The notes: a model not told the origin generated them from the sequence alone. A stretch of DNA of 11,913 bases from Enterovirga sp. (GCA_028290385.1 JAQGJZ010000349.1:1-11913), one strand, 5' to 3'. Positions 1-6,924 are shown, numbered from the stretch's first letter. Made by a program: numbers and translations.

Positions 1-625
1 ATTCAAGGAACGGGATGCCCCTGGCCTCGCCCTCTTGGGCGTAGGCTTCAAGGAATGCGTCCAGGATCCCGGTCTTGGCGAAACGGAAATGGCCGAAGCG
101 GATTGAGAGCTGCCGTCGAGCCTCCGCCGCGCTCGCCTTCTGCGTTGTTAGCAGAAACAGCGCGGCGAACAGGCCGACCCGGTCGGCGCCCGACTTGCAA
201 TGGACGAGCACGGGCAAGTCCAGGCTCTCGAACAGCTCGCGCGCGCCAAGGACGGTTTCCCGGCTCGGCGCCTCGCGCGAGCGCAGCACGAACTCCACGA
301 GCTTCAGCCCGTGTCGCTGGCAGGCTTCCCGCTGCAGAGGCCAGGAGCCGAACTCGCGGCCACCCCGGAGATTCACGACCGTGCGGCCGCCCTGGGCAGC
401 GAACCGGGCTACCTGCCCGGGGCTGGGCTGCGACGAGCGCCACAGCCCTTCGGCGACCTTCGCGCGGTTGGGGTAGAGCAGCCGGAAGACGCCGTGATCG
501 ACGAACAGCATATTCGCCCAGGCATGCGCCCGGTCCCAGCCGCTTTCGAGCGGGCGCTCCCACTTGGCCGCACGGGCCAGGCGGCGCGCGCGGCGACGCT
601 CGGTTTTTAACAATCTCTTAATCAC
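1..625 (-). CDS. Tyrosine-phosphatase-like protein (3' end cut by window edge)
   Basis: Reading the minus strand from a GTG at 625-623 gives 208 codons without a stop before the left edge, so the C-terminus is missing. The protein has a very basic N-terminus (MIKRLLKTERRR) and a stretch TVVNLRGG near residues 82-89. At residues 142-149 is HCKSGADR, the Cys-x5-Arg phosphate-binding loop of tyrosine and dual-specificity phosphatases, with Cys143 as expected nucleophile and Arg149 as phosphate ligand. After it comes FGHFRFAKTGILDAF, which I recall from bacterial members of this family. It is a probable cytoplasmic phosphatase of unknown substrate. The start is supported by family resemblance and by a GTGA overlap with the stop of the small ORF upstream, which suggests translational coupling. 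Family assignment is firm; the physiological role is unknown. Confidence 0.85.
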   Translation of the reverse strand, partial: MIKRLLKTERRRARRLARAAKWERPLESGWDRAHAWANMLFVDHGVFRLLYPNRAKVAEGLWRSSQPSPGQVARFAAQGGRTVVNLRGGREFGSWPLQREACQRHGLKLVEFVLRSREAPSRETVLGARELFESLDLPVLVHCKSGADRVGLFAALFLLTTQKASAAEARRQLSIRFGHFRFAKTGILDAFLEAYAQEGEARGIPFLE

Positions 626-849
626 GATGACGGGACAGTCATGGAGGGCGGCGCCGCGCTGCGGGGCCCGTTGAGCCGGCGGATAGCAGCCGCGGCCCGA
701 ACCGACAACGCCTGGGGGTCGTCGCGGTGCGAGGTGGCCACACAAGCTGCGCAGTGCCCCCGGGCGCTCTCGACGTGGCCTCGGACTTGCTCGACGATGG
801 CGAGCTCCCTGGGGTCGTCGCAATCGCGGAGGTCGTCGGATAGGCCCAT
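622..849 (-). CDS. Small hypothetical protein, coupled to phosphatase gene
   Basis: This 75-codon minus-strand ORF starts at ATG 849-847 and ends with TGA at 624-622, overlapping the GTG start of the phosphatase gene as GTGA. Third codon positions are mostly G or C, as in the neighbours. The product begins MGLSDDLRDCDD, is mixed in charge, and has a His-Cys-x2-Cys group (HCAAC) near residues 36-40 that could bind metal, but I recognise no family. In-frame starts further upstream exist (at 924) but would lie inside the GNAT gene. The overlap architecture is the main argument that it is real. Against it are the lack of a clear ribosome binding site, the fact that GC-rich DNA yields many chance ORFs, and a start codon that overlaps the GNAT start on the other strand. 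Confidence 0.45.
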   Translation of the reverse strand: MGLSDDLRDCDDPRELAIVEQVRGHVESARGHCAACVATSHRDDPQALSVRAAAAIRRLNGPRSAAPPSMTVPSS

Positions 850-1363
850 GTCTGAGCTCACGATCAGCATCCGCCGGGCGCGCTCCGAGGACGCCGCCGC
901 CCTTTCCGACCTGTTCGATGCCACCTGGCGGGAAGCCTACCAGGGCATCCTGCCAGCGCTCTCGCTGGAGCGCATGATCGGGCGCCGCGGTCCACGCTGG
1001 TGGCTGTCCACAATCGGACGCAGCCGGCCGCTGGTCGTGCTGGACGTGGGCGAGACCATCGCGGGTTACGCGTCCTACGGCCGCTGCCGCGACCGGGGCC
1101 TGCCGGCGGACGGCGAGATCGACGAGCTCTACCTGCGACCCGAGTACCAGGGTCTCGGCTTCGGCAAGCGCCTCTTCAAGGCGGTGCGCAACGACCTCGA
1201 CGACCGCGGGGCCAAGCGCGTGGCCGTCTGGTGCCTGTCGGACAACCTGCGCGGCTGCGCGTTCTACCGCGGCCTCGGCGGCCGGCTGATTGCCGAGACG
1301 CCTGAACGCTTCTCCGGTTCAGCGCTCACCAAGAGCTGTTATCTCTTCAAGCAGCAGCCTTAA
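848..1363 (+). CDS. GNAT family N-acetyltransferase
   Basis: The 171-residue product has the usual length for a single-domain GNAT protein, which transfers an acetyl group from acetyl-CoA to an amine. Acetyl-CoA-binding motif A is clear at residues 92-110: the strand IDELYLRPEY followed by the pyrophosphate loop Q101-GLGFG-106 and KRLF. Motif B follows as the strand VAVWCLSDNLRGCAFYRGLGG (split here as VAVWCLSDN and RGCAFYRGLGG, about residues 125-145), typical of the RimI-like class. The N-terminal MSELTISIRRARSEDAAAL is the usual first strand and helix, supporting ATG 848. A GGAGG at 828-832 sits rather far upstream (15 bases). A longer in-frame reading back to 641 has no family-like sequence. 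The acceptor substrate cannot be told. The gene runs divergently from the phosphatase pair and 88 bases ahead of ppa. Confidence 0.85.
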   Translation: MSELTISIRRARSEDAAALSDLFDATWREAYQGILPALSLERMIGRRGPRWWLSTIGRSRPLVVLDVGETIAGYASYGRCRDRGLPADGEIDELYLRPEYQGLGFGKRLFKAVRNDLDDRGAKRVAVWCLSDNLRGCAFYRGLGGRLIAETPERFSGSALTKSCYLFKQQP

Positions 1364-1422
1364 CCGAACGAAGGTGCGGCACGTCCTTGTCGGGTCGCGC
1401 CTCCATCGCTAGACCGATCCGG

Positions 1423-1436
1423 CCGCGGAAGCGCGG
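1423..1436 (+). other. Small GC hairpin in ppa leader
   Basis: CCGCG and CGCGG flank the four-base loop GAAG just upstream of the GAGGAGG ribosome binding site of ppa. There is no T-tract, so it is at best a weak terminator for the GNAT gene or a leader structure. Confidence 0.25.
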
Positions 1437-1451
1437 GGTGGAGGAGGTTTG

Positions 1452-2018
1452 ATGCGTCTCGAGGCAATCCCGATCGGCAAGAATCCTCCGGAGGACGTGA
1501 ACGTCGTCATCGAGGTGCCGATCGGCGGGGAGCCGATCAAGTACGAGATGGACAAAGAGGCCGGGACGCTCGTCGTCGATCGGTTCCTCTACACCTCCAT
1601 GCGGTACCCGGGGAATTACGGCTTCATCCCGCACACCCTGTCGGGCGACGGTGACCCTTGCGACGTCCTGGTCGCCAACACGCGCGCGATCGTGCCCGGC
1701 GCGGTGATCAGCGTCCGTCCGGTCGGTGTTCTGCTGATGGAGGATGACGGCGGACAGGACGAGAAGATCGTGGCGGTGCCGACCACGAAGCTCACCCGCC
1801 GCTACGAGAACGTCGCCAATTACACCGACCTGCCGGCGATCACGATCGAGCAGATCGAGCACTTCTTCGCGCACTACAAGGACCTGGAGCCCGGCAAGTG
1901 GGTGAAGATCACCCGGTGGGGCGATGCCGAGGAGGCCAAGCGCCTCATCCGCGAGGGCATTGAGCGCGCCAAGGCCAAGGCGAGCACGCCGTCGCCGCTC
2001 GGCGGCCCGCAGACCTAA
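1452..2018 (+). CDS. ppa: Inorganic pyrophosphatase (family I)
   Basis: This encodes soluble cytoplasmic inorganic pyrophosphatase (EC 3.6.1.1), which hydrolyses pyrophosphate to two phosphates and drives biosynthetic reactions forward. The 188-residue length is close to the E. coli enzyme (about 175) with a short C-terminal extension. Metal- and substrate-binding residues line up with E. coli offset by one: Glu21, Lys30, Glu32, Arg44, Tyr56, the signature DGDPCD at 66-71 (Asp66, Asp68, Asp71), Asp98, Asp103, Lys105, Tyr142 and Lys143. The signature has Cys where the classical pattern has Ile or Leu. The chosen ATG lies four bases after GAGGAGG at 1441-1447; the TTG at 1449 is too close to that site. 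The gene is probably its own unit, ending at the hairpin downstream. Confidence 0.97.
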   Translation: MRLEAIPIGKNPPEDVNVVIEVPIGGEPIKYEMDKEAGTLVVDRFLYTSMRYPGNYGFIPHTLSGDGDPCDVLVANTRAIVPGAVISVRPVGVLLMEDDGGQDEKIVAVPTTKLTRRYENVANYTDLPAITIEQIEHFFAHYKDLEPGKWVKITRWGDAEEAKRLIREGIERAKAKASTPSPLGGPQT

Positions 2019-2023
2019 GGTCC

Positions 2024-2041
2024 GGGCGGCTGCGGCCGCCC
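2024..2041. terminator. Candidate bidirectional terminator between convergent genes
   Basis: GGGCGGC at 2024-2030 and GCCGCCC at 2035-2041 form a perfect 7-bp stem with loop TGCG. It lies in the 30-base gap between the ends of ppa and the convergent coiled-coil gene, where a shared terminator is expected. The T-tract is weak (CGTTT shortly after on the plus strand), so efficiency is uncertain. Confidence 0.5.
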
Positions 2042-2048
2042 CCCTCGT

Positions 2049-2540
2049 TTACTGGACGTGGGCGGAAAAGCCCTGCTCCAGCGCCGTGCCGAGTGCGTTG
2101 AAGCTGCTCTCGGCGCGATCGGCGCGGCACTCCGCCGCACGAAGCCGCTCTCCCGCCTCGCTCAGCATGGCGCGGGTCTTTGCCACGACCTCGCTCGAGC
2201 GCTTCTGCACCTCGGCCGCACGCTCCCGCTCGAGGCGCGCCTCGTCGAGCGCCGAGCGAAGCTTGATCTCGACCTCGGCAATGCGCCGGTTGGCGGCCTT
2301 CAGCATCTCCTCCGCCGCAACCGCCCGCTTCTCCATCGCGTCGGCGCGCTCCTTGTGCGCACCCAGCATCGTGGCGACCCGGGTGATCATGTTCAGCAGC
2401 GCAGGCAATTCCGCCGGGGTCGCGGGCACGGAGGCGTTCGACCGGGCGGGCGTGGGCCCGAGCACCGGCTTCAGCGGAATGACGGCGGCCGAGTGCGGCT
2501 CCTCGAGCTCAGGCTCGATCTTGAAGGCTGGCTGACCCAT
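2049..2540 (-). CDS. Coiled-coil hypothetical protein
   Basis: The 163-residue product starts at ATG 2540-2538 with a GGAGG at 2556-2552 eleven bases before it. Residues 1-45 are rich in proline, alanine and glutamate and look disordered. Residues about 50-147 are an almost unbroken Ala/Glu/Arg/Lys-rich helix with heptad-like spacing (for example KRAVAAEEMLKAANRR and ERAAEVQKRSSEVVAKTRA), predicting a long coiled coil. No signal peptide, membrane segment or catalytic motif is visible. The frame is open back to 2744, but those extra residues look less protein-like and would overlap the leader of the divergent gene. I do not recognise a family; a structural or scaffolding role would be a guess. 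It is convergent with ppa and divergent from the GTP cyclohydrolase II-like gene. Confidence 0.75.
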   Translation of the reverse strand: MGQPAFKIEPELEEPHSAAVIPLKPVLGPTPARSNASVPATPAELPALLNMITRVATMLGAHKERADAMEKRAVAAEEMLKAANRRIAEVEIKLRSALDEARLERERAAEVQKRSSEVVAKTRAMLSEAGERLRAAECRADRAESSFNALGTALEQGFSAHVQ

Positions 2541-2600
2541 TTGGACCTGGACCTCCGCGCGATACGAGGGCCAGTTTTCTTCAGATATGGTCAAGTTTTC

Positions 2601-2624
2601 GTTAAGATCCTGCACAGTTAAGAT
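2601..2624. repeat. Direct repeat GTTAAGAT in divergent intergenic region
   Basis: GTTAAGAT occurs at 2601-2608 and again at 2617-2624, start to start 16 bases, in an A/T-richer patch between the coiled-coil gene and the divergent GTP cyclohydrolase II-like gene. The position suits an operator or promoter region. The two TTAA cores are 12 bases apart, so this does not fit the TTAA-N7-TTAA box of CtrA. Confidence 0.3.
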
Positions 2625-2734
2625 ACGGTGGCGTCGAAGATTTGCCGGCCGGCCTAATGTGAAGGAAGGCTCGGAGGGTCCTCGGCGCCTTACTCGTCCC
2701 GCAGCCCAACCGGGTGGCGGACAGGATCTCGGCC

Positions 2735-3991
2735 GTGAATGCACCGAACCGCACGCAGCATATCCGGCTCACCTCGCACCCGGAGCCGGGCCAGGCGACG
2801 ACCCGGTTCCCGATCCGCTGGGGCGCGGCCGACCCGTCCGAGCGCGGCCCGGTGATCGGCTCGGTGACGAGCCCGGCCGACCGCAACGTGATCGGCTCGC
2901 ACGGCGGATCCTATTCGGTCAACCGGGCGCTCGCGATCTCGGCCCGAGCCCTGAACCCGCTGGCGCGGCCGGACCTGCACAACACCCACCCGGTCGTGTC
3001 CATCGGGCCCTACCCGCAATGGTCGGACCCCGAGCGGATCGTCTCGCTCGACCCGTGGGGCCACATGGTCGGCGAGGTTTTTGCGCGCGAGATCGCGACC
3101 GGGACCGACATCCGTCCGACCATCGCGGTGACCAAGGCGCGGCTAAACATGCCGGAGATCCTGGCCGCCATGGCCGCGCGCCGGATCGCGCCCGACGGCG
3201 GCATCCTGCTCGCGAACGGCGACATCTCGGTCACCAAGATCGCCGTGGATCCGGTCTGGTGGCTGCCCGGGATCGCAGACCGCTTCGGCACGAGCGAGCG
3301 CGAGCTGCGCCGCACGCTGTTCGAGCAGACCGGCGGCATGTTTCCGGAACTGATCACCCGCCCGGACATGTGCCTCTTCCTGCCGCCGATCGGAGGCGCG
3401 ACGGCCTATGTCGTCGGCGAGGTCGCCGCCTTGGCGGATCCCAAGCGCACGGTGGCGTGCCGTGTGCATGACGAGTGCAACGGCTCCGACGTGTTCGGCT
3501 CCGACATCTGCACGTGCCGGCCCTACCTCGTGCACGGCATCGAAGAATGCGTGAAGGAGGCCCAGCGCGGCGGCGCCGGCCTGATCGTCTACAATCGCAA
3601 GGAGGGCCGTGCGCTCGGCGAGGTGACGAAGTTCCTCGTCTATAATGCCCGCAAGCGGCAGGAGGGCGGCGATTCCGCCGCGACCTATTTCGAGCGGACC
3701 GAGTGCGTTGCCGGCGTGCAGGACGCGCGTTTCCAGCAGCTCATGCCGGACGTGCTGCACTGGCTCGGCATCCGCCGCATCGACCGCCTGATGTCGATGT
3801 CGAACATGAAGTATGACGCCATCGTCGGGTCGGGGATCGAGGTCGTCGAGCGCGTTCCGATCCCGCCGGAGCTCGTCCCGCCTGACGCCTCCGTCGAAAT
3901 CGAGGCCAAGAAGGCGGCCGGCTACTACACGCCGGAGCCGTCTTCGACCTCGCTCGATGCCGTCAAGGGCCGCAACCTCGAGCGGTACTGA
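2735..3991 (+). CDS. GTP cyclohydrolase II family protein, URC1-like
   Basis: The 418-residue product joins a roughly 230-residue N-terminal region, absent from ordinary RibA, to a C-terminal GTP cyclohydrolase II domain. In that domain the zinc ligands Cys248, Cys259 and Cys261 keep C-x10-C-x-C spacing (ECNGSDVFGSDICTC). YNRKEGRALGE at 286-296 matches RibA YxRQEGRxIGL with changes, and Asp330-x-Arg332 (QDARF) matches the catalytic Asp-x-Arg. Ordinary RibA, about 200 residues, opens GTP in riboflavin synthesis. The long type resembles URC1 of the uracil catabolic (URC) pathway, from which I infer a role in pyrimidine use, but no URC4 or uracil phosphoribosyltransferase gene lies in the window. 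GTG 2735 is chosen because AGGA sits eight bases upstream and MNAPNRTQHIRLTSHP matches family N-termini as I recall them; GTG 2714 would add seven residues and has no ribosome binding site. Confidence 0.85.
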   Translation: MNAPNRTQHIRLTSHPEPGQATTRFPIRWGAADPSERGPVIGSVTSPADRNVIGSHGGSYSVNRALAISARALNPLARPDLHNTHPVVSIGPYPQWSDPERIVSLDPWGHMVGEVFAREIATGTDIRPTIAVTKARLNMPEILAAMAARRIAPDGGILLANGDISVTKIAVDPVWWLPGIADRFGTSERELRRTLFEQTGGMFPELITRPDMCLFLPPIGGATAYVVGEVAALADPKRTVACRVHDECNGSDVFGSDICTCRPYLVHGIEECVKEAQRGGAGLIVYNRKEGRALGEVTKFLVYNARKRQEGGDSAATYFERTECVAGVQDARFQQLMPDVLHWLGIRRIDRLMSMSNMKYDAIVGSGIEVVERVPIPPELVPPDASVEIEAKKAAGYYTPEPSSTSLDAVKGRNLERY

Positions 3992-4003
3992 TGCCGCGCC
4001 TAT

Positions 4004-4021
4004 CGGATCCATGCGGATCCG
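4004..4021 (+). other. Hairpin after the GTP cyclohydrolase II-like gene
   Basis: CGGATCC at 4004-4010 and GGATCCG at 4015-4021 form a perfect 7-bp stem with loop ATGC, twelve bases after the stop of the upstream gene. No T-tract follows, so it may be a weak terminator or an mRNA 3'-end structure. The ATG in the loop is in frame with the next gene but is an unlikely start. Confidence 0.35.
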
Positions 4022-4052
4022 GCTCTCCGAGCCATTCGAACCGGAACAGTGG

Positions 4053-4844
4053 ATGCAGGTCTTGCGACGTTCATGTGGGGCCGTGCTGGCCATGGCGTGT
4101 GCGGTGTTTCCCGCTCGAGCGGCCGACCTGAGGGTCGACTACCGCATCACCCTCGCCGGGCTGACGCTCGGCAGTGCGGAGTTGAAGGCCAAGCTCGACG
4201 CGGACCGCTACGATCTGCGCATGAACGCGCAACTGACGGGCCTTGCGGGCCTGTTCACGGCCAGCGGCCGCGGCGGCGCGGTCGCGACCGGCTCGCTCGG
4301 GGGCAACCGCCCCCTCTCCTCCGGCTTTTCCGCGACAGGCAAATCCGGCAGCAGCGAGCGAACGGTGCAGATGGCGCTCGCCGCCGGCAACGCGTCCGAG
4401 ATCCGGATCGAGCCCCCATTCGAGCCCCGGCCGGACCGCGTGCCGATCGAGGACGAGCACAAAAAGGGCATCCTCGACCCGCTCTCCGCCGTGCTGGGTG
4501 TAGTAGCGACCAAGGGCGGGCCGGGGGATCCGGCGAACTGCAACCGCACGCTGCCCGTGTTCGACGGCACGCAGCGGTTCAACGTCGTCCTGACCTATGC
4601 GAGCAAGCGGCGGGTCCAGAAGCCCGGTTTCTCGGGCGAGGTGCTCGTCTGCAATGCGCGCTACATCCCGGTCGCCGGCCATAGGCCGGAGCGCTGGGCG
4701 GTGAAGTTCATGCAGGACAATCGGGACATCGCCGTCTGGCTCGCCCCTGTGGAAGGCACGCGCGTGCTCGTGCCCTTCCGCATCGACCTGAGGACCTATT
4801 TCGGGATTAGCGTCGTCGAAGCGGAGCGCTGGGCGCTGGAGTGA
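4053..4844 (+). CDS. DUF3108 domain periplasmic protein
   Basis: The 263-residue product begins with a signal peptide (MQVLRRSCGAVLAMACAVFPARA, cleaved near ARA-ADL) and is probably periplasmic or outer-membrane associated. After the signal comes DLRVDYRITLAGLTLGSAEL, the first strands typical of DUF3108 proteins of alphaproteobacteria, then alternating beta-rich sequence. A pair of cysteines (ANCNRTL and LVCNARY) could form a disulfide. The C-terminus ends in PFRIDLRTYFGISVVEAERW. No function is established for this family to my knowledge. ATG 4053 directly precedes the signal peptide and has GGAA six bases upstream. An in-frame ATG at 4011 would place 14 residues ahead of the signal and lies in a hairpin loop. 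It may be cotranscribed with the upstream gene (61-base gap), but no functional link is evident. Confidence 0.8.
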   Translation: MQVLRRSCGAVLAMACAVFPARAADLRVDYRITLAGLTLGSAELKAKLDADRYDLRMNAQLTGLAGLFTASGRGGAVATGSLGGNRPLSSGFSATGKSGSSERTVQMALAAGNASEIRIEPPFEPRPDRVPIEDEHKKGILDPLSAVLGVVATKGGPGDPANCNRTLPVFDGTQRFNVVLTYASKRRVQKPGFSGEVLVCNARYIPVAGHRPERWAVKFMQDNRDIAVWLAPVEGTRVLVPFRIDLRTYFGISVVEAERWALE

Positions 4845-4869
4845 GCGGCGCCGACAGCGGTCACGCCGC
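4845..4869 (+). terminator. Possible terminator hairpin after DUF3108 gene
   Basis: GCGGCG at 4845-4850 pairs with CGCCGC at 4864-4869 around a 13-base loop, immediately after the stop codon. No T-tract follows. A second short stem, GGTCG-CTTT-CGACC, lies at 4873-4886. Either could separate the DUF3108 gene from the LysR regulator; the evidence is weak. Confidence 0.3.
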
Positions 4870-4910
4870 GCGGGTCGCTTTCGACCGGGAGGCGGTGTAG
4901 CGAGCCCCTG

Positions 4911-5828
4911 ATGAAGGCCGCGATACCGTCCATCTCTGCACTGCGTGCATTCGAGGCAGTTGCGCGGCACCTGAGCTTCACGCGGGCTGCTCTCGAGCTT
5001 CACCTGACGCAGACCGCTATCAGTCATCAGATCAAGAACCTTGAACTCACGCTCGGCGAACGTCTCGTCGAGCGCGCCGGCAGCAAGGTCAGCCTGACGG
5101 ATGCCGGGCGCGAGTACTTGGCGGCGGTGCGGCCGGCGCTGTTTGAACTGTCCGCTGCCACGACACGTCTTGTGGAGGGCCGGCGGGCGGGATCGCTCAC
5201 CGTTGCGTGCCTCAACGGCTTTGGCATGAAGTGCCTGCTGCCGAGCCTGCCCGAATTCAGGAGCAGCCACCCCGAAGCGGCTCTTCGGATCACGACCGTG
5301 ACCTCGTTTGAACACTTGGAGCGGCACGATTACGACGTCTCCATCCGGTACGGGACGGGCGACTGGCCGGACGCGGTGGTCGAACGCATCACGTCGGAGG
5401 ACATCTTCCCGGTTTGCAGCCCGGCTTTCCTGCGAGAGCATCAGCTCCGCACGCCGGGCTCGTTGCGCCATCAGACCGTCATCAAGACGGAATCCCACGT
5501 CTTGCGAGACTTCTGGCCGATCTGGTGCGAGGCGGTCGGCCTCGGCGACGTCGTGTTCCAGGACGTCATCACCTGCGACACGCTCACGACCTCCATGTAC
5601 GCGGCCATTTCGGGCCTCGGTGTCGCGATCGGGCGGAGCACAGTGGTGCAGAACGATCTCCGGGAGGGCGTTCTCGTCGAACCGTTCGCAGTCCGGGTCC
5701 CGGCCGGTTCGGAGGGGTATTACCTCGTGACGGCCCCCGAACGATCGAGACTACGCAAGGTCGTGACCTTCCGGAATTGGTTGATCGAGCGGTTCAGGAC
5801 CGAGCCCCATGAGGTTCGGCAGATATGA
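4911..5828 (+). CDS. LysR family transcriptional regulator (GcvA type)
   Basis: The 305-residue product has the standard length of a LysR-type regulator. Residues 7-65 are the winged helix-turn-helix: the N-terminus PSISALRAFEAVARHLSFT and the recognition segment LTQTAISHQIKNLE closely resemble GcvA-like proteins. From about residue 90 the effector-binding domain follows (GSLTVACLNGFGMKCLLPSLPEF), with DYDVSIRYGTGDWP and FPVCSPAFL typical of the subgroup. It is the first gene of the organic-acid locus and lies 124 bases before the first binding-protein gene in the same direction, so it probably regulates that set, with a metabolite of the pathway as inducer. A TATGAGC-ATC-GCTCATA dyad overlaps its stop codon and is a candidate binding site. 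GGGAGG at 4887-4892 is somewhat far upstream of the ATG. Confidence 0.92.
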   Translation: MKAAIPSISALRAFEAVARHLSFTRAALELHLTQTAISHQIKNLELTLGERLVERAGSKVSLTDAGREYLAAVRPALFELSAATTRLVEGRRAGSLTVACLNGFGMKCLLPSLPEFRSSHPEAALRITTVTSFEHLERHDYDVSIRYGTGDWPDAVVERITSEDIFPVCSPAFLREHQLRTPGSLRHQTVIKTESHVLRDFWPIWCEAVGLGDVVFQDVITCDTLTTSMYAAISGLGVAIGRSTVVQNDLREGVLVEPFAVRVPAGSEGYYLVTAPERSRLRKVVTFRNWLIERFRTEPHEVRQI

Positions 5829-5840
5829 GCATCGCTCATA
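5824..5840. promoter_or_regulatory. Dyad with LysR-type T-N11-A core
   Basis: TATGAGC at 5824-5830 and GCTCATA at 5834-5840 are perfect inverted arms around ATC. The dyad contains T5826-N11-A5838, the core form of LysR-type operators. It overlaps the lysR stop codon and lies about 115 bases before the start of the binding-protein gene, a reasonable distance for a LysR site. Assignment to this regulator is inference. Confidence 0.4.
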
Positions 5841-5893
5841 GGGGCTCAGACAAAATTCGTTTGCGACGGCAATCCTTCTAAGGCGAACAAGGG

Positions 5894-5912
5894 CCCGCGG
5901 TCAGACCGCGGG
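5894..5912 (+). terminator. GC hairpin between lysR and binding-protein gene
   Basis: CCCGCGGT at 5894-5901 and ACCGCGGG at 5905-5912 form an 8-bp stem with a three-base loop. It could end the lysR transcript, act as a leader structure for the following operon, or be an operator. There is no T-tract, so a simple intrinsic terminator is doubtful. Confidence 0.35.
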
Positions 5913-5952
5913 GTGAGGAGCCGAACCGGTCCCGCCCATCCGGGAGGGAAGG

Positions 5953-6924
5953 ATGAGGCGCATCTTGTCTTGCGTGCTGGGGGCGGGCGCCGTCGCCGCC
6001 GCAGCACTCAGTCCCGCCTGTGCGCAGGACGGCTACCCGAACCGGCCGATCAAGATCGCCATCCCCTACCCGGCCGGCGGGCTCGTGGACACCGTTACGC
6101 GGGTGCTCGGGGACCGGCTGTCACGCGCGCTCGGGCAGCAGATCATCCTCGAGAGCCGCCCCGGCGCTAACGGCAGCGTCGCTGCCGCATCCGTCGCGCG
6201 CGCAGAGCCGGACGGCTACACGCTGATGATGATCACGGAAGGCCACGCGGTAAACCCGAGTGTCTTCGGCAAGCTGACCTACGACAGCATCAAGGACTTC
6301 ACGCCCATCGGCTTTGTCGGAAAGTCGCCGATGCTGCTGACCGTCCACCCGTCGATCCCGGCCCGAACGGTGGCGGAGTACATCAAGCTCGCGAAGGAGA
6401 AGCCCGACAGCCTCACCTACGGGTCCATCGGGTATGGCAGCGCCAGCCATCTTGCGGGCGAGGTCTTTCGCGTGCGGGCCGGCATCGCGACACGGCACGT
6501 TCCGTTCCGCGGAGGAGCACCGGCGCTGAACGACCTTCTCGCCGGCCACCTCAACAGCATGTTCATCACCCCGATCATCGGCTTGCAGCACTTTCAAAGC
6601 GGCGCGCTCGCGCCGCTCGCGATTGCTGCGACCGAGCGCTTCGAGCTTCTGCCGAACATCCCGACCATGGCCGAGGCAGGGTTCCCGCTCGAGGCGGCCT
6701 ACTGGTTCGGCCTCGTGGCGCCGGCCGGGATCCCTGATACGGCCCAGAGAAAGCTCGAAGCTGCGCTCGCCCAAGTCCTGGCCGAACCGGAAACCCGGAG
6801 CCGCCTTGCTCAGATGGGCGCGGTGGTGACGCCGATGAACGCCGGAGAGTTCGGCAAGTTCATCGCGTCCGAGCTCACCACCTGGTCCAAATTCATTCAG
6901 GACAACAACATCAAGGCTGAATGA
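5953..6924 (+). CDS. Bug/TctC-type tripartite tricarboxylate-transporter substrate-binding protein
   Basis: The 323-residue product is the usual length for a Bug (Bordetella uptake gene) receptor. A signal peptide is clear (MRRILSCVLGAGAVAAAALSP, cleavage predicted after ACA at residue 24), so it acts in the periplasm. Family hallmarks follow: YPNRPIKIAIPYPAGGLVD at the mature N-terminus, PGANGSVAA, PDGYTLMM, FTPIGFVGKSPMLL and the GSIGYGSASHLAGE loop that helps close over the ligand. Ligands of the family are mostly carboxylates; the exact one cannot be read from sequence. It has a strong ribosome binding site (GGGAGGGAAGG). It is followed at 31 bases by the lyase-like gene rather than by membrane components, so it either shares the TctAB encoded downstream or serves as a sensor. 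Confidence in the family is high. Confidence 0.93.
   Translation: MRRILSCVLGAGAVAAAALSPACAQDGYPNRPIKIAIPYPAGGLVDTVTRVLGDRLSRALGQQIILESRPGANGSVAAASVARAEPDGYTLMMITEGHAVNPSVFGKLTYDSIKDFTPIGFVGKSPMLLTVHPSIPARTVAEYIKLAKEKPDSLTYGSIGYGSASHLAGEVFRVRAGIATRHVPFRGGAPALNDLLAGHLNSMFITPIIGLQHFQSGALAPLAIAATERFELLPNIPTMAEAGFPLEAAYWFGLVAPAGIPDTAQRKLEAALAQVLAEPETRSRLAQMGAVVTPMNAGEFGKFIASELTTWSKFIQDNNIKAE

Noticed and set aside
48..563. 171-codon minus-strand ORF
   Set aside because: It is in a different frame from the phosphatase with the HCKSGADR motif and has an arginine/proline-rich product; it is a shadow of that gene.
641..847. 5' extension of the GNAT gene
   Set aside because: The extra 69 residues show no GNAT-like sequence, while the family N-terminus begins at ATG 848.
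1449..1451. TTG start for ppa
   Set aside because: It lies only one base after GGAGG; ATG 1452 gives better spacing and the usual family N-terminus.
2601..2624. CtrA box in the divergent region
   Set aside because: The two TTAA cores are 12 bases apart, not 7, so only a direct repeat is reported.
3813..4052. 5' extension of the DUF3108 frame
   Set aside because: It overlaps the end of the upstream gene in another frame, and the signal peptide begins at ATG 4053.
3143..4093. 316-codon minus-strand ORF opposite the GTP cyclohydrolase II-like gene
   Set aside because: Antisense shadow of a clearly coding frame with conserved zinc and catalytic motifs.
4071..5498. 475-codon minus-strand ORF opposite DUF3108 and lysR
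   Set aside because: Long antisense ORFs are usual in GC-rich DNA; its product has no recognisable domain, and the plus strand carries two clear family proteins.
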